From: Trametes villosa
Taxonomy: Eukaryota > Basidiomycota > Agaricomycetes > Polyporales > Polyporaceae
Length of the DNA: 64,000 bases
NCBI GenBank assembly: GCA_002964805.2
Contig: PUDQ02000143.1
Span: 506,001 to 570,000 of the forward strand
Direction of reading: 5' to 3'
Part shown: piece after piece, positions 35,001-46,612 of the stretch
How positions within the stretch are numbered: the stretch's first letter is position 1
How the letters are laid out: the number at the start of each line of letters is the position of its first letter
The notes under the pieces: generated by a model
The model's input: the letters and a program-made list of their open reading frames with translations, nothing else
Told to the model about the DNA's origin: nothing
Database searches by the model: none
Program-made: the position numbers and the translations under genes

Positions 35001-36451
35001 GCCAACAGCGTCCTTCGGCAATCCCGACAGCTCGTACAGACCGTTGTCAGAGGAGATGGTCAAGAGAACAGCGCGCTCAGCGGGGTTGAAGCTGAGCGTA
35101 CGCGGGGGAACGTAGGGGCTCCCGAACTTGCGCACGCTGAGCAGACCAAGGTCCGCGCCCGTGTTGATGTCGTAGGAGCGCACGTACTTGTCCCGCACGT
35201 AGTAGACTGTGTCCCCGTGCATAGCGAACGCCGGTCGTTCACGTTCGAGCTTGAACACGATCAGCCCGTTGTCGTGTCCTGCGCTAGATCAGTCTGTCTG
35301 GCACTGGGTATATGCGAGTCTTCACATACCAGCAGCGAACAGGTTGAGGTCGGGGTGCGCAGCAAGGACCCAGAAACGGTCATGCTCGCGCCGGAACGTT
35401 TGCACGGCAGACCGCTTGGTGAGGTCCCAGACTCGCACAGTCTTGTCCTCACCACACGATACGATCAACTCGTGCTTAGGGTGGAACAGCGCAGTTGAGA
35501 CGTTGTTGAAGTGGCCCCTGCACGCGTCGACCTCCCAAGCCTTCGTCTCGCTCATGCGCCAGATCTTGATTTGGCGGTCATCCGCGGCTGAGACGATGAG
35601 CGGCAGTGTGGGATGGAAGGCGGCCCAGTTTACTCCACGGTCGTGACCCTCCAGAACGTACTTGACGGTAGAGAAATTGTCGAAGGAGTCAAAGGTGCCG
35701 GGGGCGGAGTTGGGTGTGTTCTTGCGCAGCCCGGAGATATCCCAGACGCGGACTGTCTGGTCTTGAGACGCAGACACAATCAGATCCTCCTTGGGGTGGA
35801 ACTGCGCGGACATCACGTAGTGTGAGTGGCCGGTGAGGATGGCGATGCAGGTGCGCGAAGTGCTGTTCCAGATGCGGATCGTTTGGTCGTCGGACGCGGA
35901 GAGCTACCATTGGGGTGTTGGTCTTCCTACAACCTTTCCAGAGATGAAACGTTTTACTCACAATCCACGGCATTTCATGATGGAACTGCACGGTACGGAT
36001 GAAGTCCAGGTGGCCATGCAGCGTGAAGAGGCATCGTCGGTTGGTTGGCCGAATGTCTGCAACCCGTTAGACAGAACGGAAGACGGATAGCACAGTCGCG
36101 TACCCCAAACCTTGATCTTGTAGTCATCACCACCAGTGCAAAGCAACGCGCGACTGGGGTGTATCGCTACGGCTCGTACGGGTCCTACACCATAGTTAGG
36201 CGAACTGCTCTCGGCAGCAGTGTCGTTCTTCACGCACCTTCGTGTTCCTCGAATCTGTCCACAAGTACACCCATCCGGTAGTTCCATAGTTGAACGCTCC
36301 CATTGTGTAATGAAGCCGCGAGTAGTGGCTGAGTCGGATGGAACGCGAGTCCTGTATGCAAGCAATCAGTATGTGAAGTGACCGGCTGCAGCCCATACGC
36401 ACCTTTGACCCGGTTGCTTTTGGACTCGAACTTCGTAAGCATCACAGACAT
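32067..36451 (-). CDS. COP1: Coatomer subunit alpha (COPI coat)
   Basis: Spliced 1206-aa protein in 15 exons. Minus coordinates are 36451-36403, 36351-36238, 36184-36104, 36056-35962, 35903-35330, 35278-34902, 34834-34603, 34549-34411, 34359-34119, 34065-33910, 33848-33650, 33597-33077, 33016-32693, 32636-32364 and 32312-32067. The start [17 protein letters not shown] is the canonical alpha-COP N-terminus. WD40 repeats occupy about 1-320 ([60 protein letters not shown]). A WD-associated helical region follows to about 800, then an acidic linker (about 830-875) and the alpha-COP C-terminal domain ([52 protein letters not shown]). It coats Golgi-to-ER retrograde vesicles and binds KKXX cargo tails through its propeller. 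Confidence 0.96.
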
Positions 36452-36886
36452 GTTGTCTGGAAGCCCTACGGCCAGCGAGTCGTTGGAGTAAAGTGGGAGG
36501 AAGTGAGGGTGAGAAGCAGAGTAGTACGTGCCCGCACACGGGCGCGCCGCGCCTCATCGAGCTCGGCTACGTGGAATGTAGATCTCGATATTCTGCGGAT
36601 GATAACCCGGTATAGTAAGTATTAAAAGCAACCATTAGTATCGTAGACTACTGCGCCTTAGTCAACAAAGGAAGCTTACTTACACAATCTGTATATCCGG
36701 CCTCGAACCCTTTCTAGACTGATTAGATTTCCTTTCTAACATCTTCATCTTCTGCCACCACCACCACCACCACCACCGGTACCACCGCTCCTCTGAGGTC
36801 GTCGACTCTGTGTTCCATGGGTCTGGAGGGGCCGCACGGGGTATCTCATTAAAGTTCTCAACCGGAGGGGTCTTTAATATCAGCGC
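36452..36886. other. Divergent promoter region between coatomer alpha (-) and XPG-like nuclease (+)
   Basis: A 435-bp shared upstream region containing a CCA microsatellite. No clear TATA box on either side. Confidence 0.55.
36755..36777 (+). repeat. (CCA)n microsatellite, about 7.7 units
   Basis: An uninterrupted CCA run in the divergent promoter region between the coatomer and nuclease genes. Confidence 0.9.
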
Positions 36887-38783
36887 ATGGGCGTACTGGG
36901 ACTCGCCCCGTTCTTACAGAAGACTTGGTAAGTGCGTATGAACTGTCTGCGCTCACTCTAAGCTAATTTATCCCTTTTTCAGCCCCGAAGTCGTGAAGAC
37001 TCTGCCTGACCGTTTAAGGACCTTGTCGGGCAAGAGGGTTGTAATGTGCGTCGAGTTAGTACGCATGAAAGGAGGTGTACTGACGAGTCTGCAGAGATGG
37101 CACTCTCATTACTCAGCGATTCCATTTTGCGCCGATTCCACACCCCGCTCGACATGTCCTTGGATGGTACCGCCTCGTCAAGCACTTGCAAAACTCAAAC
37201 ATCGAAACGATATGTGTATTCGATGGAAGAGAACGTAGCATTGCGAAGGAACGAGAGGTGAGAACACACTTCCAGTCCCGTCGGCTGAAAGCCAAAGGTG
37301 AATGCGGCACTGACAGAAATCCAGGTAGAAAGAAGACGCAAGGATCGCAAGCTCACTGCCTCTCGTGGGCTGTTTGAGCTCGACCGCCTGTCTCGGCTTC
37401 GCAGATTAACCGGGTTGTTACAAACCTGGCGGCTGTGCGGGGGAACAGAGGAGATGGCGCAGCAACTCTCGCGCCTCAGAGCGGTCGTGCAGAAGCTGGA
37501 CATACCGGCAGACTTGCCGAGCTGCGTTCCCCTCCAGACTCATGTGGTCAACAAAGTCCCGGGTATAGATGAAGAGCTCTTCCGCGACCATTCATGCGCC
37601 TCCGATCAAGGTAGAGTGCGGAAAAAACCCACTGTTCGTCCCATCCATTATCATTCATGCTCACCGTAGGCCCGGTAGATGGTGTGGTGCAGGTCGACTT
37701 ACAACGTTCACGCCAACACAAGGAAGTGAATGACATCGATGATATTCTGCTCATGCTCGACACGCAAAACCCTCCCGCGGACATTTCTGGCCTGTACGAG
37801 GACTTCCAAGAGAGCCTCCCTCACATTCTGTCTTTGGCCGAGACGTCCACTCCAGAGTTTCCCATCAAGGCCTCCTCGGTGTTGGGCGCCTCCACAGAAA
37901 TCGTCGAAGAAGCTCAAGTCGAATACGCACTCTCAAAGGGCCAGCATAGTCTCACTCTGGAGGAAGGCGAGCTCTGGCAAAAACTGGCCCACTCCGACGA
38001 CCTAGAGGCAATCGAGAGCACCGTGAGGTCCCTGGCCGAGGAACTCGAAACAAAGAGCAGCGTGCTTTCGGAGTCTTACGCTCGGCGTACACATCCGCCT
38101 ACCTCGGAGACGTACAACGAGTGCAAGGAGATCTTGCGTGCTATGGGTGTCCCCTACGTGGAGCCTCCCGGGCCGTTTGAGGCAGAGGCGCTCGCAGCCT
38201 CCCTGGTCATCCATGGCCACGCCGACTACGTAGCGAGCGAGGATACCGTACGTTCTCTCCCTTACCCGCGCAGTACCGTGTCCTGACACTTAACCCCCAG
38301 GATGTCCTCGTCTACGAAGCGCCGCTCATCCGCAACATCGCCAGCAGCACCGACCCGCTCGTGCTCATCTCCGGCGCCGACGTGCGCAGCGTCCTGCAGC
38401 TCGACCGCCCCGGCTTCGTCGACTTCGCGCTCCTCCTCGGCACCGACTTCTCGCAGCGCATCAAGAACGTCGGCCCCGCGCGCGCGCTCAAGTTCATCCG
38501 CGAGCACGGCTCGATCGAGCGCGTCCTCGAGCACGAGCGGCAGTACCCCCCGCGCGTGCCCCCCGCGGAGTACATGCAGCAGGTCCAGCTCGCGCGCCAT
38601 GTCTTCGAGACGCTTCCGCCGCCGCCGGACGCCGCGCTCCTGCAGCAGGGCGAGGTTGATGAGGATGCGGTGTGGGCGATCTTAGACAAGTACAACCTAC
38701 ATCGCTACATCGCCGCAGAAGACTGGGACCACGGACAAGCGCTTGAAGGGAACTACTTCTCCGACAACCCCTCAGCGGCGTAG
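36887..38783 (+). CDS. XPG/RAD2-family structure-specific nuclease (FEN1-like, PIN-like fold)
   Basis: Spliced 537-aa protein with exons 36887-36927, 36983-37045, 37095-37257, 37325-37610, 37670-38247 and 38301-38783. The N region starts MGVLGLAPFLQKT and has the first catalytic Asp in KRVVIDGTLITQRF and the second in TICVFDGRERSIAKERE. The I region has CKEILRAMGVPYVEPPGPFEAEALAA (Glu pair) and VASEDTDVLVYE (Asp pair). The H2TH segment is LLGTDFSQRIKNVGPARALKFI. All metal ligands expected for FEN1 are present. Between the N and I regions lies a roughly 200-residue acidic or helical spacer (DDILLMLDTQ ... LEEGELWQKLAHSDDLEAI), as in XPG and unlike compact FEN1. The DNA 5'-flap or junction substrate is inferred. 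It looks like an agaricomycete-type XPG paralogue and not the main FEN1 gene. Confidence 0.85.
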
Positions 38784-39141
38784 GCCCCCGCCGGTGCAGA
38801 TGCCTTTCCATACATATATTAGATATCTGATGATGGCGTTACAACATGAGAGAACACGAATGGACTGCACGATATCATAGGGTCAGGTATACTGAGGACG
38901 ACGCGTGGCTAGCTCTTGTGCGAATCATCAGGTGTAGAGCAAGAAAATGTGTAGGACAGCAAGAGGTCGGGGTCCGGTATCGTGTAAGTACAATGAGGGT
39001 GTCCGATTTCTAACGGCGGAGAGAGCATATTCAAACAACATGCCAATGAAAAATAACATACGACAGAACCAACGTGAGCTTTCGTTCGTTCAAGTTCATC
39101 TGGGCGCGCTGCCGCGCGCGCCGCAAGCCATATACCACCCA
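38784..39141. other. Intergenic between convergent nuclease and LIM genes
   Basis: 3' flanks of two convergent genes, no other feature seen. Confidence 0.5.
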
Positions 39142-42100
39142 TTAGATCTCGTTCCTGATCATGATGCTGAAGCAGCGTTCGCAGAACGGATTGCCGTCCC
39201 GCTGGAAGAATGCCGGGTCCTCGAACGGCTTGTTGCAGCTCTGAGGGCCAGCACCAGATCAGCGCCGAACGGAACAGACCAGCAGATACGCAGACGACTC
39301 ACCGCACACGTGAAGCACTCCCAGCACCACTTGCCCCCGAGCGCCTCGACGGCCTGCATCCCGTCGCGGATGCTCTTCTTACACTTCTTGCACTTCGGCA
39401 TGCGCAGCCGCACGTGGCACGTCTCGCAGTACGGGTGCCCGCGGTACACCGTGAAGCCGACGTCGTCCTCCGCGCCGACCGCGAACTCGCCGTCGCCCGC
39501 GAACGTGCGCGACGGCGCGCCGGGGTCCGCGGGCGGCAGGAACGGGTCGCCGCACTCGGCGCAGAAGAAGTGCTGCTCGTGGTACGTGCGCTTGCCCAGC
39601 TCGGGGTCGTCGAGCGTGATGAACCGCTCGTCGACGATCGCCGTCTGGCAGTGGTAGCACCTCGGCGCGAATTCCTAGCGCGAGGTAAACAAGGTGAGAT
39701 GAGCGACAAGCACTGAAGAGGGAACAACGGATACTAACCTCGTGGTAGTCGAGATGGCAGTACGGCCGCCCATCATGCGCGAAGGAACTCAGGTTTTCCA
39801 GCAGCTCGTCGCACACGCAGCACCGGAAGCAGCCCGGATGCCAACGCATGTCCATGGCACTAACTATGCGCCCTATGATCGGCCCGCCGCATCCACCACA
39901 CACCAGCCCGCTACGCTTCGCAGCCTCGAGACGCGGGTTCGAGATGATTTCCTGCACTTTCCGCGTCTGTGGCCGATCCCGCCGCTCACGGCCTGAGGAC
40001 GATGATGACTCCCCGGGCAGAGAGATCTGCGGAATCGAAGGGCCGTCGTCCACACCGCCGACGTTGATGCTAGGGATCCCATCGTCTGCATCGTCGTCTC
40101 CGAACGATATGCGGGGAAGGCTGGGGGCTCCGCCGCCCCTGGCATCTCCTGGACCGGAGATGTTGATCACAGGGCCACCACCATTCATATCATCCTCATC
40201 GCTATCACCGTCAGGATTAGCGGGGAAAGAGATATGTGTCCTTGATGTCGGCTGGGACCGCTCGGGGGCCGCGAAGCTAGGGGGGTTGTACTTGGTCGGC
40301 GACGGCGCACGAACGTTGAACTGCGGCTTCGTAGGAGACGACGTGCGATTGTCCGGCTTCGCAGGGGATGGCGGCCTGAAGCTGGCTTTTGGCGGAGAAG
40401 GCGGTGCGAAGTTAGACTTGCTCGGAGAGGGAGGTCCGTGACCAAACTTCGTCGGAGAGGAAGCCCCAAAGCCAGGCTTGGTTGGAGATGCAGTGCCGAA
40501 GCCGGGCTTAGTGGGCGAGGGAGTCGTAAAGCCAGACTTGGTCGGTGACGAAGATGACGGGGCGAATCCGGGCTTAGCAGGCGATGCCTGCCGGAACTCA
40601 GGCTTGGTCGGTGACTGAGGCTCGTGCGTCGGCGGCTGCGGGAAGGACGAGAGCGAGAACACAGACGCGGCCTGCGACGGTTCGCGCCGCAACGCAGCCC
40701 CCGGGGGCGCTGTCCCCGCCCTAGCGTTCATCTGTGGGGGCTGCGCGCCGAATCCTGAGCGGGGCGCGAGAGGGGAGGGCGAGCGCCGGAGCGACGGCGG
40801 CGGCGCGTCGTCCAAGCTCAGGTCCAAGTCTGCCTTCCGCGGGGAGCGCGGCTGCGCGAACGGCGGTAAGGTCCCGGTAGCGGTGTTCGAGCGCGAGGGG
40901 AGCGGCCGGGACCGCGTCTGCGACTGTGCCTGCGCGAACCCTGACTGCGTGACAGGTTGTGGACTTGCTGGTGCCCGTGGGAGCGGTGGCAGGGCATACG
41001 GCCAGACGTTGCGCTGTGGCTGTGGCTGCTGCTGTTGCTGCTGGTGTCGATCAGGGCCAGACTGTGCGTTCGCGGGAGGCTGGGGCATCGGGCGGGACGG
41101 ATTTGCACCCGAGAGCGAGTTCGAGTGACCATGCCCCGGACGGAACGACGGCTCGGAAGACTCTGATTGAAGCGACACCGACGCCATGCGGAACGCTAGG
41201 CTTGATCCTGAACCGCTGCTCTGCGGCTGCGACGCGCCTTGACTCTGAGACGCCGGTACAGGTGACGGAAGCTCACGTCTAATTCGCGACGACGTCTCGC
41301 CGTTTGTGTTCGACGGCGGCACCGCCGCACTGGGCGCCTGCGGGTTACGCGGGAGATCGCGGATCCCATATTGAGGGCTGGGCGAGCGTGGGTGTCTCTC
41401 CAGTAGCGCATTCGTCAGCTCCTCGTCGTCTGAACTCGGGGGAGATTGCGACATGGGGCGGTCGGTCACCTTCCGCGGAGACGCGGGCGAAGGGAGCTGC
41501 CCGGGCTTCGGCGGAAGCGGGTAGTTGGGTGCGGCGGCCGCGAGTGGCAGCGTGCGCGACCGCTCACGCAGAGCGAATCGCGAAGACGGCGGAGAGGTGC
41601 TAATGTTAGGTTGAGCGGGGGCTTGGATCTGCTTCGCAACCGGCGCCGTATTCGGTGGCTGCTCCGCGACCGGCTGTGGAGTGGGCGGGAGGTTAGGCAA
41701 TTGCAAGTGCGGCGGAAGGGTTCCTACACGGGCAAACGGATCGCGCGGCGCCGCCACCGCTGTGTTTGTGTTGCTACTGGGAGAAGGCAGCGGCCTGCTG
41801 GTCGACACAGTGCTCCGACGCTCGACCGGGGCCTGCTGCCGGCTCTCCGCCGTCGCGGGCAGGGCCCTGCTCTGCGAAGCGCCAGGCTGGGGCAGTGTAC
41901 GCTTCCATAGCGGGACGAACTTCTGCCCCGATGCGAGCACGGGCTCCGGGCTGCTGATGTTCGTCTCCCGCGTGGGAGCCGCTTGTGGCGCGGGCAATGC
42001 ACGCTTCGGCGGGCTCTGGGGCAGTGGCTGAGTTTGTTGGGCGGACGACAGATCGAAGTTGCCCGTCGAGCGTGGGAGCGGCAGGGGACGCGGCGGACTC

Positions 42101-42936
42101 GTGGAGGTGGTGGAGAAGGCACTGGATGTTGGCGAGGTGTCCTGCACCGGAGGCGCGTTCGCGTTCGTGTTGGGCGGCGGGTAGCTTGGGAACACCGAAG
42201 GCACCGACTGCGTGGGCCTGTGTGTGGCGTACGCCGGCTGTGGCGATGGAGGCGGCCGAGGTGCAACTGAGGCGAACCCGGCGCTCTGCGGCGCGGGAGG
42301 AAGGCCGCGGGGATCTGGCAGTGGCCGTCGCGCCGACTGAGGGGGGCCCATCTGGGATCCTTGGGGAGAGATGGGCGATGGGTACGGATTCGATTGTGCG
42401 CGCGCAGAGAGTGGTTGAGGAGATGGGGGTGGCCGATACTGCTGCCCAGGCTGGTGGGAGGGTGGGCCCACAGGACTCGGAGGCAGAGGTGACGAGTTCA
42501 TTCTAGAGGGCGGATGTGATGGAGCGGGCGTATGATAGGGTTGGGGGGATGGGGGAGGGCGGTATTGCTGCCCGAACTGCTGAGAAGGCGGGCCTACCGG
42601 GCTTGGCGGCAGCGGCGAGGAGTTCATCCTCGACGGCGGCCGCGGCGCGGTGGGGCTCGGTCCATATCCATAGCTCTGCGGCGATGGTAGCCCAGCCTGC
42701 GGTGAGGGTAGAGGGGAGGGGTTGATCCTGGAGGGCGGACGCTGAACCGCAGGGCTGGTGCCGTACGCGTACTGCTGGGGCGCGGGTTGCGCAGGCTGGG
42801 TATACGGTTGGTTCTGGTACTGAGCGGCGTACTGTGCTTGTATCCGCGGGTCGTATTGCTGGGGACTAGGAGGGGCTTGGGTGGGATACGAGTATGCCGG
42901 CTGCTGGTAGAACGTCGAATACCCGCCTTGTGCCAT
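39142..42936 (-). CDS. Large LIM-domain protein (paxillin-like cytoskeletal adaptor)
   Basis: Spliced 1222-aa protein with minus exons 42936-39739, 39674-39303 and 39240-39142. About 1000 N-terminal residues are disordered, rich in Pro, Ser and Gln (MAQGGYSTFYQQPAYSYP), with a polyQ run and an SPTKPGF heptad array. Three LIM zinc modules close the protein. LIM1 is LVCGGCGGPIIGRIVSAMD ... HPGCFRCCVCDELL, LIM2 is RCYHCQTAIVDERFITL ... HFFCAECGDPFL, and the last is MPKCKKCKKSI ... WCWECFTCASCNKPF ... NPFCERCF. Fungal proteins of this form (Pxl1-like) act at sites of polarised growth and septation, linking Rho signalling to actin; that role is inferred. The two short 3' introns are confirmed by completion of zinc-ligand spacing across the junctions. 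Confidence 0.87.
40285..40618 (-). repeat. In-frame heptad-like SPTKPGF repeats inside the LIM gene
   Basis: About eleven degenerate units of the form S/A-P-T/A-K-P/S-x-F follow one another at 9-13 residue intervals (for example SPAKPGF, SPTKSGF, SPTKPGF, SPSKSNF, SPPKASF). The nucleotide units are similar but not identical, so the array is old. SP/TP sites are candidate CDK or MAPK phosphorylation sites. Confidence 0.8.
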
Positions 42937-43628
42937 GGCTCGGACGCGAGAAACGCGTGTAGGTTAGGCCTGCGGGTTCGTCGCGGATACCCCGGGCGTA
43001 TATAGGTGTCGCAGTAAGCACTTCCGATATCTCTGGAACGAGAAGTGCAGCACCGCACCGTTCTGGACCCTACTGTGCTCCCGTGGCTTGATGTCGGAAA
43101 TGATTGGCCACCGCCACTCCCTGTGCAGGTTCACAGCAGAAGCTAGATAATTTCGCGTGCAAGAGATGGAAGGGGGACAGTTGCTCGTTGGACGAGATGA
43201 TGGAGGGAAAGAACGGAGTGCGGTCTGTAATCATATGGGCGTTCCTTTGATGATCAACCAGAATTACACTTGTAAGCGCCCAAGTACATCAACGTAGCTA
43301 CTTTGTAGTCGCTTTATGGAAGATACTGAACTAGTAGTCATCATTGATAGCAGTGTAACAGACAGCGGTACTCACTTAGATCAGTGATAAGTGTGCCTAC
43401 CTCTCAAAGACCAACCCGCGTAGTGGCTGCAATAGGGCTTCTTACCACAACTTACAAGAACCCCACTGGATGACACGCACGCCTCGGGCCCAGGGCAGGA
43501 CGATGCAATACATTACACAATATGTAGATAGTGGTATAACAATGAGCATGCGTGAGTCGTGAGACCAGTCCGAGGGCGTATGCGGGTGGTGCTACAGCGT
43601 GCGCGGACGCGGACGCGGGCACTACGCA
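42937..43628. other. Intergenic between LIM gene promoter and P450 3' end
   Basis: About 690 bp, with the LIM gene upstream region at left. No supported ORF. Confidence 0.5.
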
Positions 43629-46612
43629 TCATGCGCGTGCCTCGGCGTCGTCTGGCGCGAGTGGTAGTACACGGCGGATGTACAGCGGCATCTGGTTCCC
43701 GCGATGCGGCTCCGACTTCACGCTCGGGCGCGTCAACACGCTGTGCGTTGCAGTCAGCATCCGGCACGTCGGGGGAAAGGAGGGGGAGAGGGCGCAACGC
43801 ACTTGACTTTCTTCTCGATCTCAATCGCGGGGTCGATCGAGAACTCGAGGTCGCGTACGAGCACGTACAAGAATATCTTGATCCTGAGGTGCCCAACTGT
43901 CAGCCAGCCACCCCGAGAGAGCACCACGGAAATCAAAGCAGAAAAAGACGCACTCGCTCAACGCAAACCGGTACCCGATACAAGACCTGTTCCCGTTCAC
44001 CGGGCTCCCGCCGCCGAACGTCATCATGTTCCCCCACAAGCCCTGCACCGCCGCGCGCCGCGCCCGCGTCTCCTCGTCGCCCTCCGCGCGCACCCACCGC
44101 TCCGGGTGGAACTCCGCCGCGTCCGCGCCCCACACGTCCGTGTTCTTGTTCAGCGCCTGGATCGGGATGCTGATGATGTCGCCCCGCCGCACGCGGATGT
44201 CGGGCGAGGACTGCCCGTGGCGGTCTACGATCGGCGCGCTGACGGGGATCACGTCGTCCGCGCCCGCGACGCGCATCGTCGTCGTGATCGGCGCATACAG
44301 CCGCAGCGACTCGCGCACGACCGCGTCGAGGTAGGGGAGCTGCATGATCCGCTCGAAGAACGCCGCGTGTGGGTCTGTGTGGTCCGCCGATGGGTGTGAG
44401 GGCGACGTGTTGTCCATAGCTAGACTTGGGGGCACGGACAGCGATCGGAGCTCGGCCCGCAGCTTCGTCTGGACGGCTGGATTGCGCGAGAGCGCATAGA
44501 GCGTCCAGGTGAGCGACGACGAGCTCGTCTCGTGGCCTGCCGCAAGGAAGGTCGAGATCTGGCACAGGATCTCGTTCATCGACATCCGCTGCGTCGGCAC
44601 CTCTGCGACGTTAGACCGGACTGTCGCAGCGGCTATTTTAGCGTGAGTTCCATGCAGTGCGGTGGGTACGTACTCAGCACGCTCAGCAGGTCCCGCCCGA
44701 GCACGCTCCTGTCGCCCTCGATAGCGTCGGCCTTCTCGGACGCATGCGTGACCTTCTCCGTCTCCGCAAGCACGGGCTCGCGCCGTTGCTCTATGAGCTC
44801 CGTCCCGATCTTGCGCATCGTCGCCGTCGCCTGCCGCATGGCCGCGTTTTCCGTCCGCTACTCCCCCTGTCAGCACCGCACCCATGTCCCGCACAGGGGC
44901 GACTCACGAAATTACGCAGCACCGGGAACCACACCTGCAGCACCGTCATCACACGGAACTTGCGCGCGGTCGCGAAAATAACCGCGAATGCGCGCGCGAG
45001 CTCGCTCTCGCTCTCCCGTCGCTCCGCAGCCGCCTCGAGCGAATTGAATGCGTACCCAAATCCGGCCGCGCCGATCACGTCGAGCGTCGCACGCGCCAGC
45101 CATGGAAGGACGTCCAACCTGCATGGAGCACTGGCAGATTCGATGGTGGGCAGTGCGGCGAGGCGGGACCTGATGGTCGTCGGGAATGGCGGGGATGCTT
45201 TTGATGGCACGAACGACGAGAAGGGATTCGGGAGGAAGGACGTCGTGAGCGCGGAGGGGCTGAGAGCGTTGGACGTCGCCGGCTCGGGGTCAGCGTCCTC
45301 CGTCCGATTGGACGGGTCCTGCGTCGTCAGGGGATCCGCCGGTGTGAAGAACGAGAGCGGCGAGGCTGTAATATCCAGCCAAATGTCCCGTAACTAGGCG
45401 CCTCGTTTTGAGCTATGAGAGTTTGCGGGCGGGAGAATACATACGCGAATGGCCTTTTCCCAAAATATCGGCGTGAAGGATTTGGCCTGCGCAGCAGAGA
45501 ACGCCTGGTTCTAGAATACGATGGGTGGTCAGCGCTGCCCGAGTCAGTCAGAATGCATGCGGCCGAAGGACAGGCAGAGACCAGTTAGGGACTTAGGCGT
45601 GCGCGCAGAGCAAGAAACTCTACGTTTAGTTAGACCTTTCGATGGGACGTGATGTGTGGATGAGTCATGTAAGTACCGACCATGGCTGCCAATAACGGCG
45701 CTGTACCGGTCCAACGGACGCGTAGCTCAAAGAGACTCGCCAGTCATCCGTAACGAGCCTTCACTCCGGCATTCAGCGCTCGTAGAAGAAGCGCACAGCT
45801 ACGAATCCACGTCGTGACGATGAATGATGCGCGACACGGATACGGCGACATGAGCATGCCCGCCCGGGCACACGCATGCCATCCCGCATGTCACCCCGGG
45901 TGCGGTGCGTGCCAAGGACAACGACGAAGAGGAGAGAAGATGGCGACGGGGGTCACGGTGGAACCGTACAACGGATACGCGTGCTGCGCGGTCACGTGTG
46001 CGCGTCTCCACGGCGGCCCGAGCCACCGGTGTGTGCCCCGCGCACCGCGGAGGGGGAGAAACGGCGGACACGCACACGAACATACCGACACTCACCAATA
46101 TTTTGCGCTATAAACAGGTCCGACGGGGGCCGAAAAAAATGCCAAGGGAGGACACAGACGCGCCGTGAGTTCGGTTGCCTACAGCAACGGGAGACGGGAA
46201 TGGAGCACACCTGCTTACGGTGCATCTCGCCCTCCGCGGTGAGCAGGCCCTCGTACCCTGCCGCCATGCTCGCGAGAGAGTCCCGCACAAAGTCGGGCTT
46301 CGGGTAGTCGTACCCGCGGTTCATGACGTAGTTGACCGCGACGGGGTCGACGAGCATGAGCCGGCGGCCGCCCATGAAGCCGCGGTAGACGAAGGCGGAG
46401 CCGTAGGTGCCCGCCCAGCGTGCCACGAGCCCCGTGTTCTCCTGGTCGTGCAGGTCCTGGAGGTTCCCCATGAAGAGCGAGGCCGATGGCGGGCCCGGGA
46501 GGTGTCGCAACGGTGAGCGGGCCTGGCGGAACAGCAGGAGAAGAAATGTCCATAGGAAGTAGAGGACCAGGACGAGAGGGAGAACCAGGACGGCCGTCGC
46601 TAGCGACAGCAT
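43629..46612 (-). CDS. Cytochrome P450 (microsomal type) with atypical insertions; integrity uncertain
   Basis: Modelled 669 aa from minus exons 46612-46211, 45510-45445, 45393-44908, 44857-44674, 44632-43954, 43883-43803 and 43740-43629. It has an N-terminal membrane anchor (residues 1-28), Pro-rich hinge LPGPP, I-helix AGHETSS, ExxR in VVRESLRLYAP, PERW, and the C-terminal QMPLYIRRV. Three oddities stand out. The haem loop reads FGGGSPVNGNRSCIGYRF, with five extra residues between FGGG and NRSCIG. Some 70 extra residues, Ser/Pro/Thr-rich, follow LRDIWLDI before CRLDVLPWLARATLDVIG. The first intron is 700 bp, against about 60 elsewhere, and the residues that usually join HRKQ to NQAFS are missing. 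Either a micro-exon is hidden there or an insertion has damaged the gene. P450s oxidise xenobiotics or secondary metabolites at the ER; the substrate is unknown. Confidence 0.75.

Noticed and set aside
44000..44030. A 14-nt GT...AG micro-intron in the P450 haem loop
   Set aside because: Removing it shifts the frame away from the R-x-C-I-G motif, and 14 nt is too short for splicing.
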